Below, piece by piece: positions 25,493 through 34,554 of a stretch of DNA of 64,000 nucleotides. This DNA comes from Streptomyces akebiae (GTDB lineage: Bacteria; Actinomycetota; Actinomycetes; Streptomycetales; Streptomycetaceae): positions 6,262,001-6,326,000 of the forward strand of contig NZ_CP080647.1 in NCBI RefSeq assembly GCF_019599145.1, given 5' to 3'. The position numbers were made by a program, and so were the translations under genes. Each line of letters starts with the position of its first letter. Position 1 is the stretch's first letter. Below the pieces are notes generated by a model. It did not search any database and was not told the DNA's origin. It saw only the letters and a list, made by a program, of their open reading frames with translations.

Positions 25493-27774
25493 ATCGCCCT
25501 CGTTCCCGGGGGAGCGGACTCCCCGTCCAGTTCCAGCGTCAGGAACCCCGTGCCCGCCTCCGCCCGCACCTCACGCCCGTGCGCCGCGAGCCCCCAGGCC
25601 GCCCGCGGCTCACCGCAGGACGCCCGCAGCACGTTCCCCTCCCGTACGACGGTGAACGTCACCCCGCCCACCGGGACCGTCACCTGGGCGCCGTGTTCGA
25701 GGCCGTACGCGTGCAGGGTGACCCCGTCGGCGTGGTCGTAGTCCGGGCGGTCCACCGCCGCGCCGACCGGGACGACCGCGCCCGGCCGGACGAGGAGCGG
25801 CACGCTGGTGAAGTCGTGCCGTTCGCGGACCCAGCGGGGGCCGGTGACCGTGCCGCCGTCCGGGAAGCGGGTCCAGGTGCCCTCGGGGACGTAGTACGTG
25901 ACGTCGCCCTCGTCGTTGAAGACGGGCGCCACGAGGAGGTCGGGGCCGAGCATGTACTGGCGTTCCAGATGAGCGCAGCCCGGGTCGTCCGGGAACTCCA
26001 GCACCATCGCCCGCATCAACGGCACCCCCTCGGTGTGGGCGGTGCGCGCGGCCTCGTAGAGGTAGGGCATGAGGCTGAGCTTGAGGTGGGTGAACTTCCG
26101 GAGCACGTCGACCGATTCGTCGTCGAAGAGCCAGGGGACCCGGTACGACGACGAGCCGTGCAGACGGCTGTGCGAGGAGAGCAGGCCGAAGGCGATCCAG
26201 CGCTTGAACAGGGCGGGTGAGGGGGTGCCCTCGAAGCCGCCGATGTCGTGGCTCCAGTAGCCGAAGCCCGACAGGCCGAGCGACAGACCTCCCCGCAGCG
26301 ACTCGGCCATCGACTCGTACGTGGACTCGCAGTCGCCGCCCCAGTGGACGGGGAAGCGCTGGCCGCCGACCGTCGCCGAGCGGGCGAAGAGGACCGCCTC
26401 GCCCTCGCCCCGGTGTTTGCGCAGGACGTCGAAGACGGTGCGGTTGTAGAGGTAGGTGTAGTAGTTGTGCATCCGCTCCGGGTCCGTGCCGTCGGACCAG
26501 GCCACGTCCAGGGGCACCCGCTCGCCGAAGTCGGTCTTGAAGCAGTCGACGCCCTGGGCGAGCAGCGCCTCCAGCTTCGACGCGTACCACTCGCGGGCCG
26601 CCGGGCTGGTGAAGTCGACCAGCGCCATACCGGGCTGCCAGAGGTCCCACTGCCAGACGCTGCCGTCCGGCCGGCGCAGGAGATGGCCGAGGGCCTTGCC
26701 CTCCGCGAAGAGCGGGGAGCGCTGGGCGATGTACGGGTTGATCCAGACGCTGATCCTCAGCCCCCGGCGTTTGAGGCGGGCCAGCATGCCCTCCGGATCG
26801 GGGAAGACCCGGGGATCCCACTCGAAGTCGCACCACTGGAACTCGCGCATCCAGAAGCAGTCGAAGTGGAAGACGGACAGGGGCAGCCGGCGCTCCCGCA
26901 TGCCCTCGATGAAGGAGGTCACCGTCTCCTCGTCGTAGGAGGTGGTGAAGGAGGTCGACAGCCACAGGCCGAACGACCAGGCGGGCGGGAGGGCCGGGCG
27001 GCCGGTGAGGGCGGTGTACTTGCGGAGGATGTCCTTCGGGGTGGGGCCGTAGATGACGTAGTACGTGAGCTGCTGGGTCTCCGCGCTGAACTGGACCCGC
27101 GACACCACCTCCGAGGCGACCTCGAAGGACACCTTGCCGGGGTGGTCGACGAAGACGCCGTAGCCCGCGTCGGTGAGATAGAACGGCACGTTCTTGTAGG
27201 CCTGCTCGGTGGCCGTGCCGCCGTCGGCGTTCCAGATGTCCACCACCTGGCCGTTCTTGACCAGCGGGCCGAAGCGCTCGCCGAGGCCGTAGACGCTGGT
27301 GCCGACGCCCAGGTTGAGCTGTTCACGGAGGTAGTGGGCGCCGGACGCCTCGCGCATGATGCCCATCGACTTGGGGCCGCTGGTGGTGAGCGTGCGGCCG
27401 TGGGCGAGGAAGTCGACGTGCCAGGGGCCGCCGCGCGAGACACGGACCGACAGTTCTCCGGCGGTGAGGGTGGCGTGCTCGTCGTCGTAGGAGGCGTGCG
27501 GGGTGAACTCCTCGCTCGTCAGCTCGAAGCGCGGGCCGCGTGGGCGCTCGCCCTCGAAGTGGGTGAACGTGACACCGATGACGTCGGGCATCGGGGCGTG
27601 GGCGCTGATCGTCACGACCGGTCCCTTCAGCAGGTCGCCGCGGTGGCGGATGGGCTGGGTCGGGGCGTGCACCTCCAGGGCGCCGCCCTCCGTCGCGGTG
27701 ACGTCGAGCACCTCGACCGGGTACGCGGCGGTGACGCCCTCGCGGAGCAGCCAGTAGCCGTCGGTGAACTTCAT
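25489..27774 (-). CDS. yicI: GH31 alpha-xylosidase (YicI-like)
   Basis: A 761-residue glycoside hydrolase family 31 enzyme of YicI size. The catalytic nucleophile is Asp415 in CFKTDFGE and the acid/base Asp481 in HWGGDCEST, almost the same numbers as YicI Asp416/Asp482. The segment FHFDCFWMREFQWCDFEWD is typical of alpha-xylosidases rather than alpha-glucosidases. It has no signal peptide, so it acts in the cytoplasm on imported oligosaccharides, releasing alpha-linked xylose (or possibly glucose). The ATG at 27774 follows AAGGAG by about 12 bases. It sits between the permeases and the LacI regulator. Xyloglucan-derived isoprimeverose units are a reasonable guess at the substrate. Confidence 0.93.
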   Translation of the reverse strand: MKFTDGYWLLREGVTAAYPVEVLDVTATEGGALEVHAPTQPIRHRGDLLKGPVVTISAHAPMPDVIGVTFTHFEGERPRGPRFELTSEEFTPHASYDDEHATLTAGELSVRVSRGGPWHVDFLAHGRTLTTSGPKSMGIMREASGAHYLREQLNLGVGTSVYGLGERFGPLVKNGQVVDIWNADGGTATEQAYKNVPFYLTDAGYGVFVDHPGKVSFEVASEVVSRVQFSAETQQLTYYVIYGPTPKDILRKYTALTGRPALPPAWSFGLWLSTSFTTSYDEETVTSFIEGMRERRLPLSVFHFDCFWMREFQWCDFEWDPRVFPDPEGMLARLKRRGLRISVWINPYIAQRSPLFAEGKALGHLLRRPDGSVWQWDLWQPGMALVDFTSPAAREWYASKLEALLAQGVDCFKTDFGERVPLDVAWSDGTDPERMHNYYTYLYNRTVFDVLRKHRGEGEAVLFARSATVGGQRFPVHWGGDCESTYESMAESLRGGLSLGLSGFGYWSHDIGGFEGTPSPALFKRWIAFGLLSSHSRLHGSSSYRVPWLFDDESVDVLRKFTHLKLSLMPYLYEAARTAHTEGVPLMRAMVLEFPDDPGCAHLERQYMLGPDLLVAPVFNDEGDVTYYVPEGTWTRFPDGGTVTGPRWVRERHDFTSVPLLVRPGAVVPVGAAVDRPDYDHADGVTLHAYGLEHGAQVTVPVGGVTFTVVREGNVLRASCGEPRAAWGLAAHGREVRAEAGTGFLTLELDGESAPPGTRAM

Positions 27775-27800
27775 GTGGGGGGATCTCCTTACGTCACGGC

Positions 27801-28625
27801 CTACTTCACGGCTCCCACGGCGATGCCGCGGGTGAGGGTGCGCTGGAAGAGGAGGAAGAACACCAGGGCGGGGAGCAGGCCGAGCAGGGCGGCCGCGTTG
27901 GTCATCGTGGCGTCCATCAGACGCTGGCCCTGGAGGACGCCGAGGGCCACGGACACGGTCTGGTTGTCGTTGGAGATCAGCATGACCAGGGGGAGCAGGA
28001 ACTCGTTCCAGGTCCAGATGAAGAAGAAGACCAGGAGCACGCCCAGGGTGGGTCGGCTCACGGGGACGACGATCCGCCACAGCACCTGCCACCTGGTCGC
28101 GCCGTCGATCCGGGCCGCCTCGACGATCTCGCGGGGGAACTGCCCGAGGACCGAGGAGAGGAGGTAGGTGCCGAAGGCCGCCTGGATCACCGTGAAGACG
28201 ATGATCACGCTGAGCCTCGTGTCGTAGAGGCCGACCTCCTTGCTCAGGTAGTAGACCGGGTAGACCAGCGCCTCCTGCGGGAGCACGTTCGCCAGGACGA
28301 AGAAGGCGAGGACCCAGGTCCGGCCCCTGATCCGGCCGATGCCGATCGCGTACGCGTTCAGGACGGACAGGACCACGGCGAGCAGCGCCACCGAGCCGCT
28401 GATCAGCACCGAGTTGACGAGCTTCCGGCCGAAGTCGACGCGCTCCCAGAAGTCCCTCACGCCGTCCGTGTGGAAGCCCTCGGGGAGACTGAGGGGGCCG
28501 TTCTGGGCATATTCCGCAGGGGACTTGACCGCGTTGAGCGCGACGATCAGGAACGGCACGATCATGAACAGGGCCGCGACGCACAGGGCGATCAGCACCG
28601 GGTAGCGGCGCAGGGCGGTGGTCAC
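27801..28625 (-). CDS. Sugar ABC transporter permease (MalG type)
   Basis: A 274-residue permease with six membrane segments, EAA loop IVEAARIDGATRWQVLW and C-terminus TLTRGIAVGAVK. The GTG at 28625 overlaps the stop of the MalF-type permease (GTGA). It forms the channel of the operon's importer together with that permease; the GH31 enzyme 27 bases downstream suggests the cargo is an alpha-xylosyl or alpha-glucosyl oligosaccharide. Confidence 0.95.
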   Translation of the reverse strand: MTTALRRYPVLIALCVAALFMIVPFLIVALNAVKSPAEYAQNGPLSLPEGFHTDGVRDFWERVDFGRKLVNSVLISGSVALLAVVLSVLNAYAIGIGRIRGRTWVLAFFVLANVLPQEALVYPVYYLSKEVGLYDTRLSVIIVFTVIQAAFGTYLLSSVLGQFPREIVEAARIDGATRWQVLWRIVVPVSRPTLGVLLVFFFIWTWNEFLLPLVMLISNDNQTVSVALGVLQGQRLMDATMTNAAALLGLLPALVFFLLFQRTLTRGIAVGAVK

Positions 28626-29575
28626 GCGTCGGTCCTCTCCTGCAGCTTCAGGCCGACCAGGGCCAGGGCGAGGACGAGCACGGTCAGGACGGTGGAGATC
28701 GCCGCGCCGTAACCGACCTGGGTCTTCTCGAAGAACGTGGTGAAGGAGAAGTAGGACGGCACGTCCGTGGCACCGCCGGGGCCGCCCTTCGTCAGCACGT
28801 ACACCGCGCCGAACACCTTGAGCGCGGCGATCGTGCACCAGAGCAGGACGACGTGGATCTCGGGCCGGATCTGCGGCAGCGTGATGTGGCGGAAGCGGCG
28901 CCACCAGCCGGCGCCGTCCAGCTCGGCCGCCTCGTACAGCGCCGGGTCGACGCGTTGCAGGCCCGCCATGAAGACCACCAGGGGAAAACCGAGCTGCACC
29001 CACACCATCACGGCCATGACGGTGTAGAGGGCGAGGTCCGGGTCGCCGAGCCAGTCCTGCTGCCATCCGCCCAGCCCGACCGCTTTCAGCGACTCGTTCA
29101 GGGAGCCGTTCTCCGGGGCGAGGATCCAGCTCCAGACGATGCCGGCGACCGCGATCGGCAGCACCTGGGGCAGGTAGAAGCAGGCGCGCAGCACGGCGGT
29201 GACCCGGCCGCCGAAGTGTTTGCCGACGAAGTCGAACAGGGCGGCGGCCAGGACCAGCCCGAGCGCGGTCGGCACGGCGGCCATGGCGACCACCATGAAC
29301 AGGCTGTGCCGGAACGACGCCCAGAAGTCCTCGTCGCCCGCCAGTTCCCGGTAGTTGGCGAGGCCGGACCACTCGGGGCCGCCCACGCCCTGCCAGTCGG
29401 TGAAGCTCACCCCCGTGTTCATCAGGAACGGGACGACGACGACGGCGAGGAACGCGAGGGCACCGGGCAGGAGGAACAGGGCGTAGGAGTCACCGGGGCG
29501 GCGGGGGCGGTGGGCGGCGCCGCCGGAGTGGCGCTTCCCACCGGCCGCCGACCCCCGTTCGACGGTCACCGTCAT
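28622..29575 (-). CDS. Sugar ABC transporter permease (MalF type)
   Basis: A 317-residue permease. A basic cytoplasmic head precedes membrane segments beginning SYALFLLPGALAFLAVV; the EAA loop is LYEAAELDGAGWWRRFRHITLP. Unlike the MalF-type subunit at 6309-7673 it has no inserted domain. The ATG at 29575 overlaps the binding-protein stop (ATGA). It is the second gene of the binding protein-permease-permease-GH31-LacI operon. Confidence 0.95.
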   Translation of the reverse strand: MTVTVERGSAAGGKRHSGGAAHRPRRPGDSYALFLLPGALAFLAVVVVPFLMNTGVSFTDWQGVGGPEWSGLANYRELAGDEDFWASFRHSLFMVVAMAAVPTALGLVLAAALFDFVGKHFGGRVTAVLRACFYLPQVLPIAVAGIVWSWILAPENGSLNESLKAVGLGGWQQDWLGDPDLALYTVMAVMVWVQLGFPLVVFMAGLQRVDPALYEAAELDGAGWWRRFRHITLPQIRPEIHVVLLWCTIAALKVFGAVYVLTKGGPGGATDVPSYFSFTTFFEKTQVGYGAAISTVLTVLVLALALVGLKLQERTDA

Positions 29576-30870
29576 CGCTTCGGCGCGTCCTTCTCGTACG
29601 CCTCCCCGATCGCGTCCAGGTAGGCGTCCGGGTCCGAGCCGCCGGTGATCAGTTTCTGGGTCTCGGAGACGAGGACGTCGTAGAAGCCGGGCACGGGCCA
29701 GTCGGGGTAGAAGGCCAGACCGTCCTTCTCGGAGAGGGTGTTGAAGTCGGCGATCAGCTCCTTGGCCCGTGGGTCGGTGATGGCGGTCGGGTCGGCGGCC
29801 ACCGGGACCCCGCCCTTCTCTCCCAGCAGGTTCTGGATCTTCTCCGACATGGTGATGTCGATGAAGTCGTAGGCGAGTTCCTTGTTCTTCGCCCCCTCGG
29901 GGACGACCCAGAGGTTGCCGCCCGAGCCGAGCGTGAGGTCGGTGCCCGGCCACGGGAAGGTGCCCCAGTCGAACTGGTTCTCCGCCTGGAAGCGGCCGTA
30001 CCACCAGCTTCCCGAGAACAGCATCGGCGCCTTGCCCTGGATGAACGAGACGCCCGCGTCCTCGGACTTCGTCCCCGTCGACTTCTCGCTGATGTACCCC
30101 TTCTCCACCCAGTCGGCGAAGGTCCGCGCCCCGTACGTCCACGCGGCGTCGTGGAAGTCGGTCTCGCCCTGGTACAGCTCGTAGGCGTTCACCCAGGCAC
30201 GGTCCGCCTTGCTCAGCGCCAGCTGGTACAGGTACTGCTGTGCCATGTACTCGGCACCGGCGTTGGCCAGCGGGGTGATGTCGGCCTCGACGAACTCGTC
30301 CATGGCGGCGGTGAGTTCGGCGAGCGTGGTGGGCTCGGCGATGCCGTGCTCCGCGAAGAGGTCCTTGTTGTAGAAGACCATCGTGTACTCGGCGTAGTTC
30401 GGCACGCCGTACCACTTGCCGGAGCCCATGACCCCGTCGGTGTCGTACTGGCTGGTGGTGCGGACACCCGCGCCGATCTTCTTGTCCCAGCCGCGCGCGG
30501 TGACCTCCGGGGTGAGGTCGGTGAGAAGGCCCTGCTTGGACAGGAGCCCGGCCGTCGCGTTGCCCTTGTTGTACTCCATCAGGTCGGGCGCGTCGGAGGA
30601 GTTGAGGACCATCGGGGCCGTCTTGCGGATCTGTTCGAAGCCTTTCTCCTCGAACTCGACCTCGACGCCCGGATGTGTCCTCTCGAACTCCTCGATCGCC
30701 GCGTTCCACGCCACGCCCATCGCGCTGTCGGGACCCTCGTAGTGCCAGAGGCGGAGCGTCCTGCCGTCCCCGCCCCCGCCGCCGTCCGAGCCGCCGCAGG
30801 AGGTCAGGAGCAGCGCCCCGCTCAGGGCCGCCGCCGCGACCGCCGTCATACGCCTTCGTGCCGTTGACAT
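29572..30870 (-). CDS. Sugar ABC transporter substrate-binding lipoprotein
   Basis: A 432-residue family 1 solute-binding protein. Signal peptide and lipobox LLLTSCGGSDG (Cys at about 25), then LRLWHYEGPDSAMG, DLMEYNKGN, YTMVFYNKDLFAEHG, and the aromatic-rich ISGSWWYGRF-like segment (LFSGSWWYGRFQAE) common in sugar-binding proteins. GGAGG sits 6 bases before the ATG at 30870. It is the first gene of the operon, with two LacI-type operators 44-80 bases upstream. Confidence 0.96.
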   Translation of the reverse strand: MSTARRRMTAVAAAALSGALLLTSCGGSDGGGGGDGRTLRLWHYEGPDSAMGVAWNAAIEEFERTHPGVEVEFEEKGFEQIRKTAPMVLNSSDAPDLMEYNKGNATAGLLSKQGLLTDLTPEVTARGWDKKIGAGVRTTSQYDTDGVMGSGKWYGVPNYAEYTMVFYNKDLFAEHGIAEPTTLAELTAAMDEFVEADITPLANAGAEYMAQQYLYQLALSKADRAWVNAYELYQGETDFHDAAWTYGARTFADWVEKGYISEKSTGTKSEDAGVSFIQGKAPMLFSGSWWYGRFQAENQFDWGTFPWPGTDLTLGSGGNLWVVPEGAKNKELAYDFIDITMSEKIQNLLGEKGGVPVAADPTAITDPRAKELIADFNTLSEKDGLAFYPDWPVPGFYDVLVSETQKLITGGSDPDAYLDAIGEAYEKDAPKR

Positions 30871-30913
30871 CCTGTGCCTCCAGGGGAGTCGGATGGATCG
30901 TCGAACGGTGTGG

Positions 30914-30950
30914 TCGAATCGCTTCGACGCCGGACGTCGAAGCGCTTCGA
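30914..30950 (-). promoter_or_regulatory. Two tandem LacI-family operators
   Basis: TCGAAGCGCTTCGA at 30937-30950 is a perfect 14-bp palindrome centred on CG, the LacI/GalR-family signature. TCGAATCGCTTCGA at 30914-30927 is the same site with one changed base. They are 23 bp apart, upstream of the binding-protein start, and are the likely targets of the regulator encoded at 24479-25492. A further half-site, gtcgaacg, lies at about 30899. Confidence 0.8.
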
Positions 30951-30968
30951 CGGAAGGTAAGGGTGGGC

Positions 30969-32360
30969 TCAGAGTGCGTCAATGGGTGCGCGGGAATTCG
31001 TCCGGATCATCGCGATCAGCAGAGCCAGGGCCGCCGCGGCCACCGGTACCGCGAAGCCGGTCGCGCCGGAGGCGAAGCCGGTGCCCGCCGCCGGGGCGTG
31101 TTCCGCGACCCAGCCGCCCAGGGCGGAGCCGCCCGCTATCCCGCCGAGCAGACCCGTGACGGCGAGGGTCATGCCCTCGTTCAGCCGGCCCTGCGGGGTG
31201 CGGTGCTGGACCAGGGCCATGGCGGTGACCATCGTGGGGGCGGTGGCCATGCCGGCGAGCAGGAGGGCCGGGGCGAGGAACAGCAGGGACCCGGTGCCGG
31301 CGGCGGTGAGCCAGGGGAGGGCCATCAGGGCGGTCATCGCGGCAAGGCACCGGCGGAAGCGGCGCTCCGCCGGGCCCGTCACCCGCAGCGCGCCGTAGGC
31401 CAGCCCCGCCGCGCAGGAGCCGGCCGCCTGGAGGCCGAGGATCACACCCGCCCAGGAGGCGTGGCCCCGGGCGTCCGCGTAGGCGATGGTGACGACCTCC
31501 AGGGACCCGAAGACCGCGCCGGTGGCGAGGAAGACGGCGAGGAGCGGCGGGATGCCGGGGGCGCGCAGGGGGGACTTCGCGGTCGTGCGGCCCGTGGGCG
31601 GCGGTTCCGTGGCGCGCTGGGCGGCGAAGAGCAGGACGCCCGTCATGCAGAGCAGGCCGCCGACCAGGGTGCCGGCCTCGGGGAACAGGGTGGTGCACAG
31701 GACGGCGGCGAGGACCGGGCCGAGCATGAAGCAGAGTTCGTCCGCCGCCTGTTCGAAGGAGTTGGCGGTGTGCAGGGCGGCCGGGTCGTCCTTCAGGAGA
31801 TGGGCCCAGCGGGCGCGGGACATGCCGCCGGTGTTGGGGACCGGGGCGGTGGCCGCGTACGAGGCGAACAGGGTCCAGTCCGGAGCGTTCCAGCGGACAC
31901 AGGCGATCAGCGAGAGGCCGCCGAGGAGGGCGACGGCGGTGGCGGGTACGGCGATCCTGGCCTGGCCGTGGCGGTCCACCAGCCGGGCGGTCCAGGGGGC
32001 GACCAGGGCGGTGGCGCCGAGGCCGGTGGCGACGACCGCGCCGGCGAGGGCGTAGGAGCCGCGGGCGCCGGCGATCATCAGGATCGCGCTCACGCTGAAC
32101 ATGCCCATGGGGAGGCGGGCGAGGAGGGCGGCCGCGGCGAAGCGGAGGGTGCCGGGGTGCTGGAAGAGGGCGCGGTAGGGGGTGGGGGTGGTGGTGCGTC
32201 GGCGGGTACGGGTCCGGTGGGGCTTCTCGCGCGGTTCCCCGCGCCCCTTTCGGGGCGTGGCCCCCGAGGTGCGACGAGAGGTGAAGTCGGCCGCCACGAG
32301 GGTGTCGGCGGTGACGGTCAGCAGTGGGCCGTGCTGCTCGGCGGGTTCGCGGTGCGGCAT
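30969..32360 (-). CDS. Major facilitator superfamily transporter (drug/sugar efflux type)
   Basis: A polytopic membrane protein with about 12 spans. The core begins YRALFQHPGTLRFAAAALLARLP; the loop RLVDRHGQAR after span 2-3 resembles the MFS G-x-x-x-D-R-x-G-R motif, and a long basic central loop separates the halves. The exporter is uncharacterised. The start is unclear: the only in-frame starts (GTG 32297, ATG 32360, GTG 32423) lie upstream of or beyond a copy of the GC-rich palindromic repeat (32197-32262), which is open in frame and would encode part of the N-terminal tail. ATG 32360 is used here without a clear ribosome site. It is divergent from the LysR regulator, its probable controller. 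Confidence 0.85.
   Translation of the reverse strand: MPHREPAEQHGPLLTVTADTLVAADFTSRRTSGATPRKGRGEPREKPHRTRTRRRTTTPTPYRALFQHPGTLRFAAAALLARLPMGMFSVSAILMIAGARGSYALAGAVVATGLGATALVAPWTARLVDRHGQARIAVPATAVALLGGLSLIACVRWNAPDWTLFASYAATAPVPNTGGMSRARWAHLLKDDPAALHTANSFEQAADELCFMLGPVLAAVLCTTLFPEAGTLVGGLLCMTGVLLFAAQRATEPPPTGRTTAKSPLRAPGIPPLLAVFLATGAVFGSLEVVTIAYADARGHASWAGVILGLQAAGSCAAGLAYGALRVTGPAERRFRRCLAAMTALMALPWLTAAGTGSLLFLAPALLLAGMATAPTMVTAMALVQHRTPQGRLNEGMTLAVTGLLGGIAGGSALGGWVAEHAPAAGTGFASGATGFAVPVAAAALALLIAMIRTNSRAPIDAL
32197..32262. repeat. GC-rich palindromic repeat at the 5' end of the MFS gene
   Basis: tcggcgggtacgggtccggtggg..cgcggttccccgcgcccctttcggggcg is nearly the copy at 15854-15925. On the minus strand it is read in frame as TPRKGRGEPREKPHR within the N-terminal part of the MFS protein. 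Confidence 0.75.
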
Positions 32361-32431
32361 GGGGATACCGTCGCCCCGTTCATGATCCACCGTCCAACAC
32401 CTGCTCCGTGGTGATTCACGCACCCCGGTTG

Positions 32432-32437
32432 TAAATT
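32432..32437 (+). promoter_or_regulatory. -10 element of the LysR gene (leaderless)
   Basis: TAAATT ends 6 bases before the ATG at 32444. It is an unusually A/T-rich hexamer in this GC-rich sequence and suggests a leaderless mRNA. Confidence 0.5.
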
Positions 32438-32443
32438 CGGCGG

Positions 32444-33418
32444 ATGTCCACCACGCCCTTTGCCGTCGACCCCCGGTTGCTCCGGGGGTTTCTCGCCGTC
32501 GCCGAGGAACTGCACTTCACCCGGGCCGCCGCTCGGCTCTACGTCGCCCAGCAGGCACTCAGCCGGGATGTCCGGCGGCTGGAGCGGGAGTTGGGGGTGG
32601 AGCTGTTCGTGCGCAGCACCCGGCAGGTGGTGCTGACGGGGGACGGGGAGCGGCTGGTGCCCCACGCGCGGCGGGTGCTGGCGGCACAGGAGGAGTTGGT
32701 GGCCGCGTTCCGGCAGGCCCGCCCCCTGCTGGTGGACCTCAACTCGCCGGGGCTGGCCACCGGCGCACGGGTGCTGCGGCGGGCCCGGGAGCTCGCGCCG
32801 GAGCTGGAGTTGATGGCCCGCTACGAGAGCGGGCTGACGTACGCGGCGGCCGAGATCCTCGCGGGGCGGCTGGACGTGTCGTTCGGGAGGTTCGCGGGGC
32901 TCGGACCGGCGGTCCGGGCCGGCCTCGCACAGCAGCCGGTGCGGTACACGCCGATGACGGTGATCCTGCCCGAGGACCACCGGCTGGCCGCACTGGACGC
33001 CGTACCGCTGGCGGAGCTCGCGGGCGAGCGGGTGTACGCGGGGGCCGGGAACCCCCGTACGCCGGAGTGGACGGATCTGGCGGCGCGGCTCTTCGAGGGG
33101 CGGGGGATCGAGGTCGCGCCGCCCGCCCCGCTGGCCGTGGGGGAGGAGGAGTTCCAGCGGATGATGGCCAAGACCAGGTCACCGGTGCTGGCGGTGGTGG
33201 ACTTCCCGCCCATGCCGGGCACGGTGGCGCGGCCGCTCGTCGATCCCGTGCCGCTGTCCCCGGTCTCGCTGGTGTGGCGGAAAGGGCTCCGCCATCCCGG
33301 GCTCGACGCGTTGCGGCGGGCCGCCGCCGAGCTGGCGCGGGCGGAAGTATGGCTGTCACATCCGGCGGACGGGTGGATTCCGCCCACAGATGCACTCATC
33401 ATGATGACCTTCACCTGA
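32444..33418 (+). CDS. LysR-family transcriptional regulator
   Basis: A 324-residue LysR-type regulator. The winged helix at about 8-67 reads LLRGFLAVAEELHFTRAAARLYVAQQALSRDVRRLE, with the usual ELGVELFVRS and LTGDGERLVPHARRVL. A co-inducer-binding domain of two alpha/beta lobes follows. It is divergent from the MFS transporter with at most 83 bases between starts, the common arrangement for a regulator of its neighbour. The ligand is unknown. Confidence 0.95.
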   Translation: MSTTPFAVDPRLLRGFLAVAEELHFTRAAARLYVAQQALSRDVRRLERELGVELFVRSTRQVVLTGDGERLVPHARRVLAAQEELVAAFRQARPLLVDLNSPGLATGARVLRRARELAPELELMARYESGLTYAAAEILAGRLDVSFGRFAGLGPAVRAGLAQQPVRYTPMTVILPEDHRLAALDAVPLAELAGERVYAGAGNPRTPEWTDLAARLFEGRGIEVAPPAPLAVGEEEFQRMMAKTRSPVLAVVDFPPMPGTVARPLVDPVPLSPVSLVWRKGLRHPGLDALRRAAAELARAEVWLSHPADGWIPPTDALIMMTFT

Positions 33419-33579
33419 CGTCCCACACATGCACATCTTTCCCGCCCATACATTCGTTGGCCCGGGTGCGTGTGAATGGGTGGGGCGCCCCGGATCGGGT
33501 GGGGGCCCGGTCCGGTACAGGAAAGTGCGACAGCCCGGCATCGAACACGCACCTGGAACGATCCCGTGGGGGGAAGTGC

Positions 33580-34554
33580 GTGCACGTCGACAACTGGCCC
33601 AAGGGCATTCAGCCGAAGCGGACCGAGGGCGAGGGCCCGGGTCCGGGCCGTGGTGGTAGTGGTGGTGACTCGGGGGACGAGGTGGTCTGGCCCGACGCCG
33701 CCGGCAGGACGGGAGCGGTCTCCCAGGTGGAGGCCGCGCCCTGGGAGCGGCCCGACCAGCCCGGGCGCAACCACGATCCGCACGAGGTGACCGTCCAACT
33801 CGACGGCGTCGGGCGTGAGGTGGAGGAGGGAACCGGCAGACACGCCGGGAAGAACGGGGACGCGGCGGGTGCCGGTCAGGACTCCGAGGGGCCGGTCTTC
33901 GTCGACGAGTCGGGGCGGCGCCGCAACCTCTACCGGCGGCTCGGTATCGCCGTCGGCACCGCCTGCGCGGCGTACGCCGTGGTCATCGTCGGCACCCTGG
34001 TGTCGGGCAACTCCGACGCCCCCTGGCTGCCGGTGCCGATGCAGAAGGACGACAAGCCGGCGAGCAAGGTGGACACACCTCCACTGCCGGCCGAGTCGGA
34101 CGAGCGGTCCGACACGGCGGACGGTTTCGTACCCGACGCCGGTCCGGGTGGCGGCCGCGCGGGAGCGACGGTCTCGCCCGGCGCCAAGTCGCCGACCGGC
34201 GCGTCGGGACGGGCCCGGCAGCCCGAGTCGTCCGACGGTGCCGAGCCCTCGGCCCGGCCCAGCGCCGGCGTGGTGCCACAGCCGAAGCCGAGCACCAGCG
34301 CCAAGGACCCCGAGCCGTCCGCCTCCGCGTCCGAGCCGCCGAAGGTCGACCCCAGCCCCTCGGGCTCGCCGTCGCCCACGCCCTCGGACACCACCGACCC
34401 CGGCCCCGCTCCGGACGGCGGCACGGACACCGTCGCCGGCGGTCCGGCCTCCCCGGCGCCCGTCGAGCCCGCCCCGGCGACCTCGGAAGGCTCGCAGAGC
34501 CCGCAGGAGCCGTCGAGCCCGCAGGACCCGCAGAACCCGGAGACACCCGCCTGA
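33580..34554 (+). CDS. matA: MatA-like membrane protein of the extracellular glycan operon
   Basis: A 324-residue protein with a hydrophilic N-terminus (1-118), one membrane span (about 121-142, IAVGTACAAYAVVIVGTLV), then a long Pro/Ser/Glu-rich extracellular part without a fold. The GTG at 33580 follows GGGGGAAGTGC. Its stop overlaps the start of matB (TGATG), so the two are translationally coupled. In S. coelicolor/S. lividans, matA and matB direct a poly-GlcNAc-type surface glycan that makes mycelia aggregate into pellets (known family role). This assignment rests on position before matB and the N-in/one-span/disordered layout, not on a conserved motif. Confidence 0.82.
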   Translation: MHVDNWPKGIQPKRTEGEGPGPGRGGSGGDSGDEVVWPDAAGRTGAVSQVEAAPWERPDQPGRNHDPHEVTVQLDGVGREVEEGTGRHAGKNGDAAGAGQDSEGPVFVDESGRRRNLYRRLGIAVGTACAAYAVVIVGTLVSGNSDAPWLPVPMQKDDKPASKVDTPPLPAESDERSDTADGFVPDAGPGGGRAGATVSPGAKSPTGASGRARQPESSDGAEPSARPSAGVVPQPKPSTSAKDPEPSASASEPPKVDPSPSGSPSPTPSDTTDPGPAPDGGTDTVAGGPASPAPVEPAPATSEGSQSPQEPSSPQDPQNPETPA

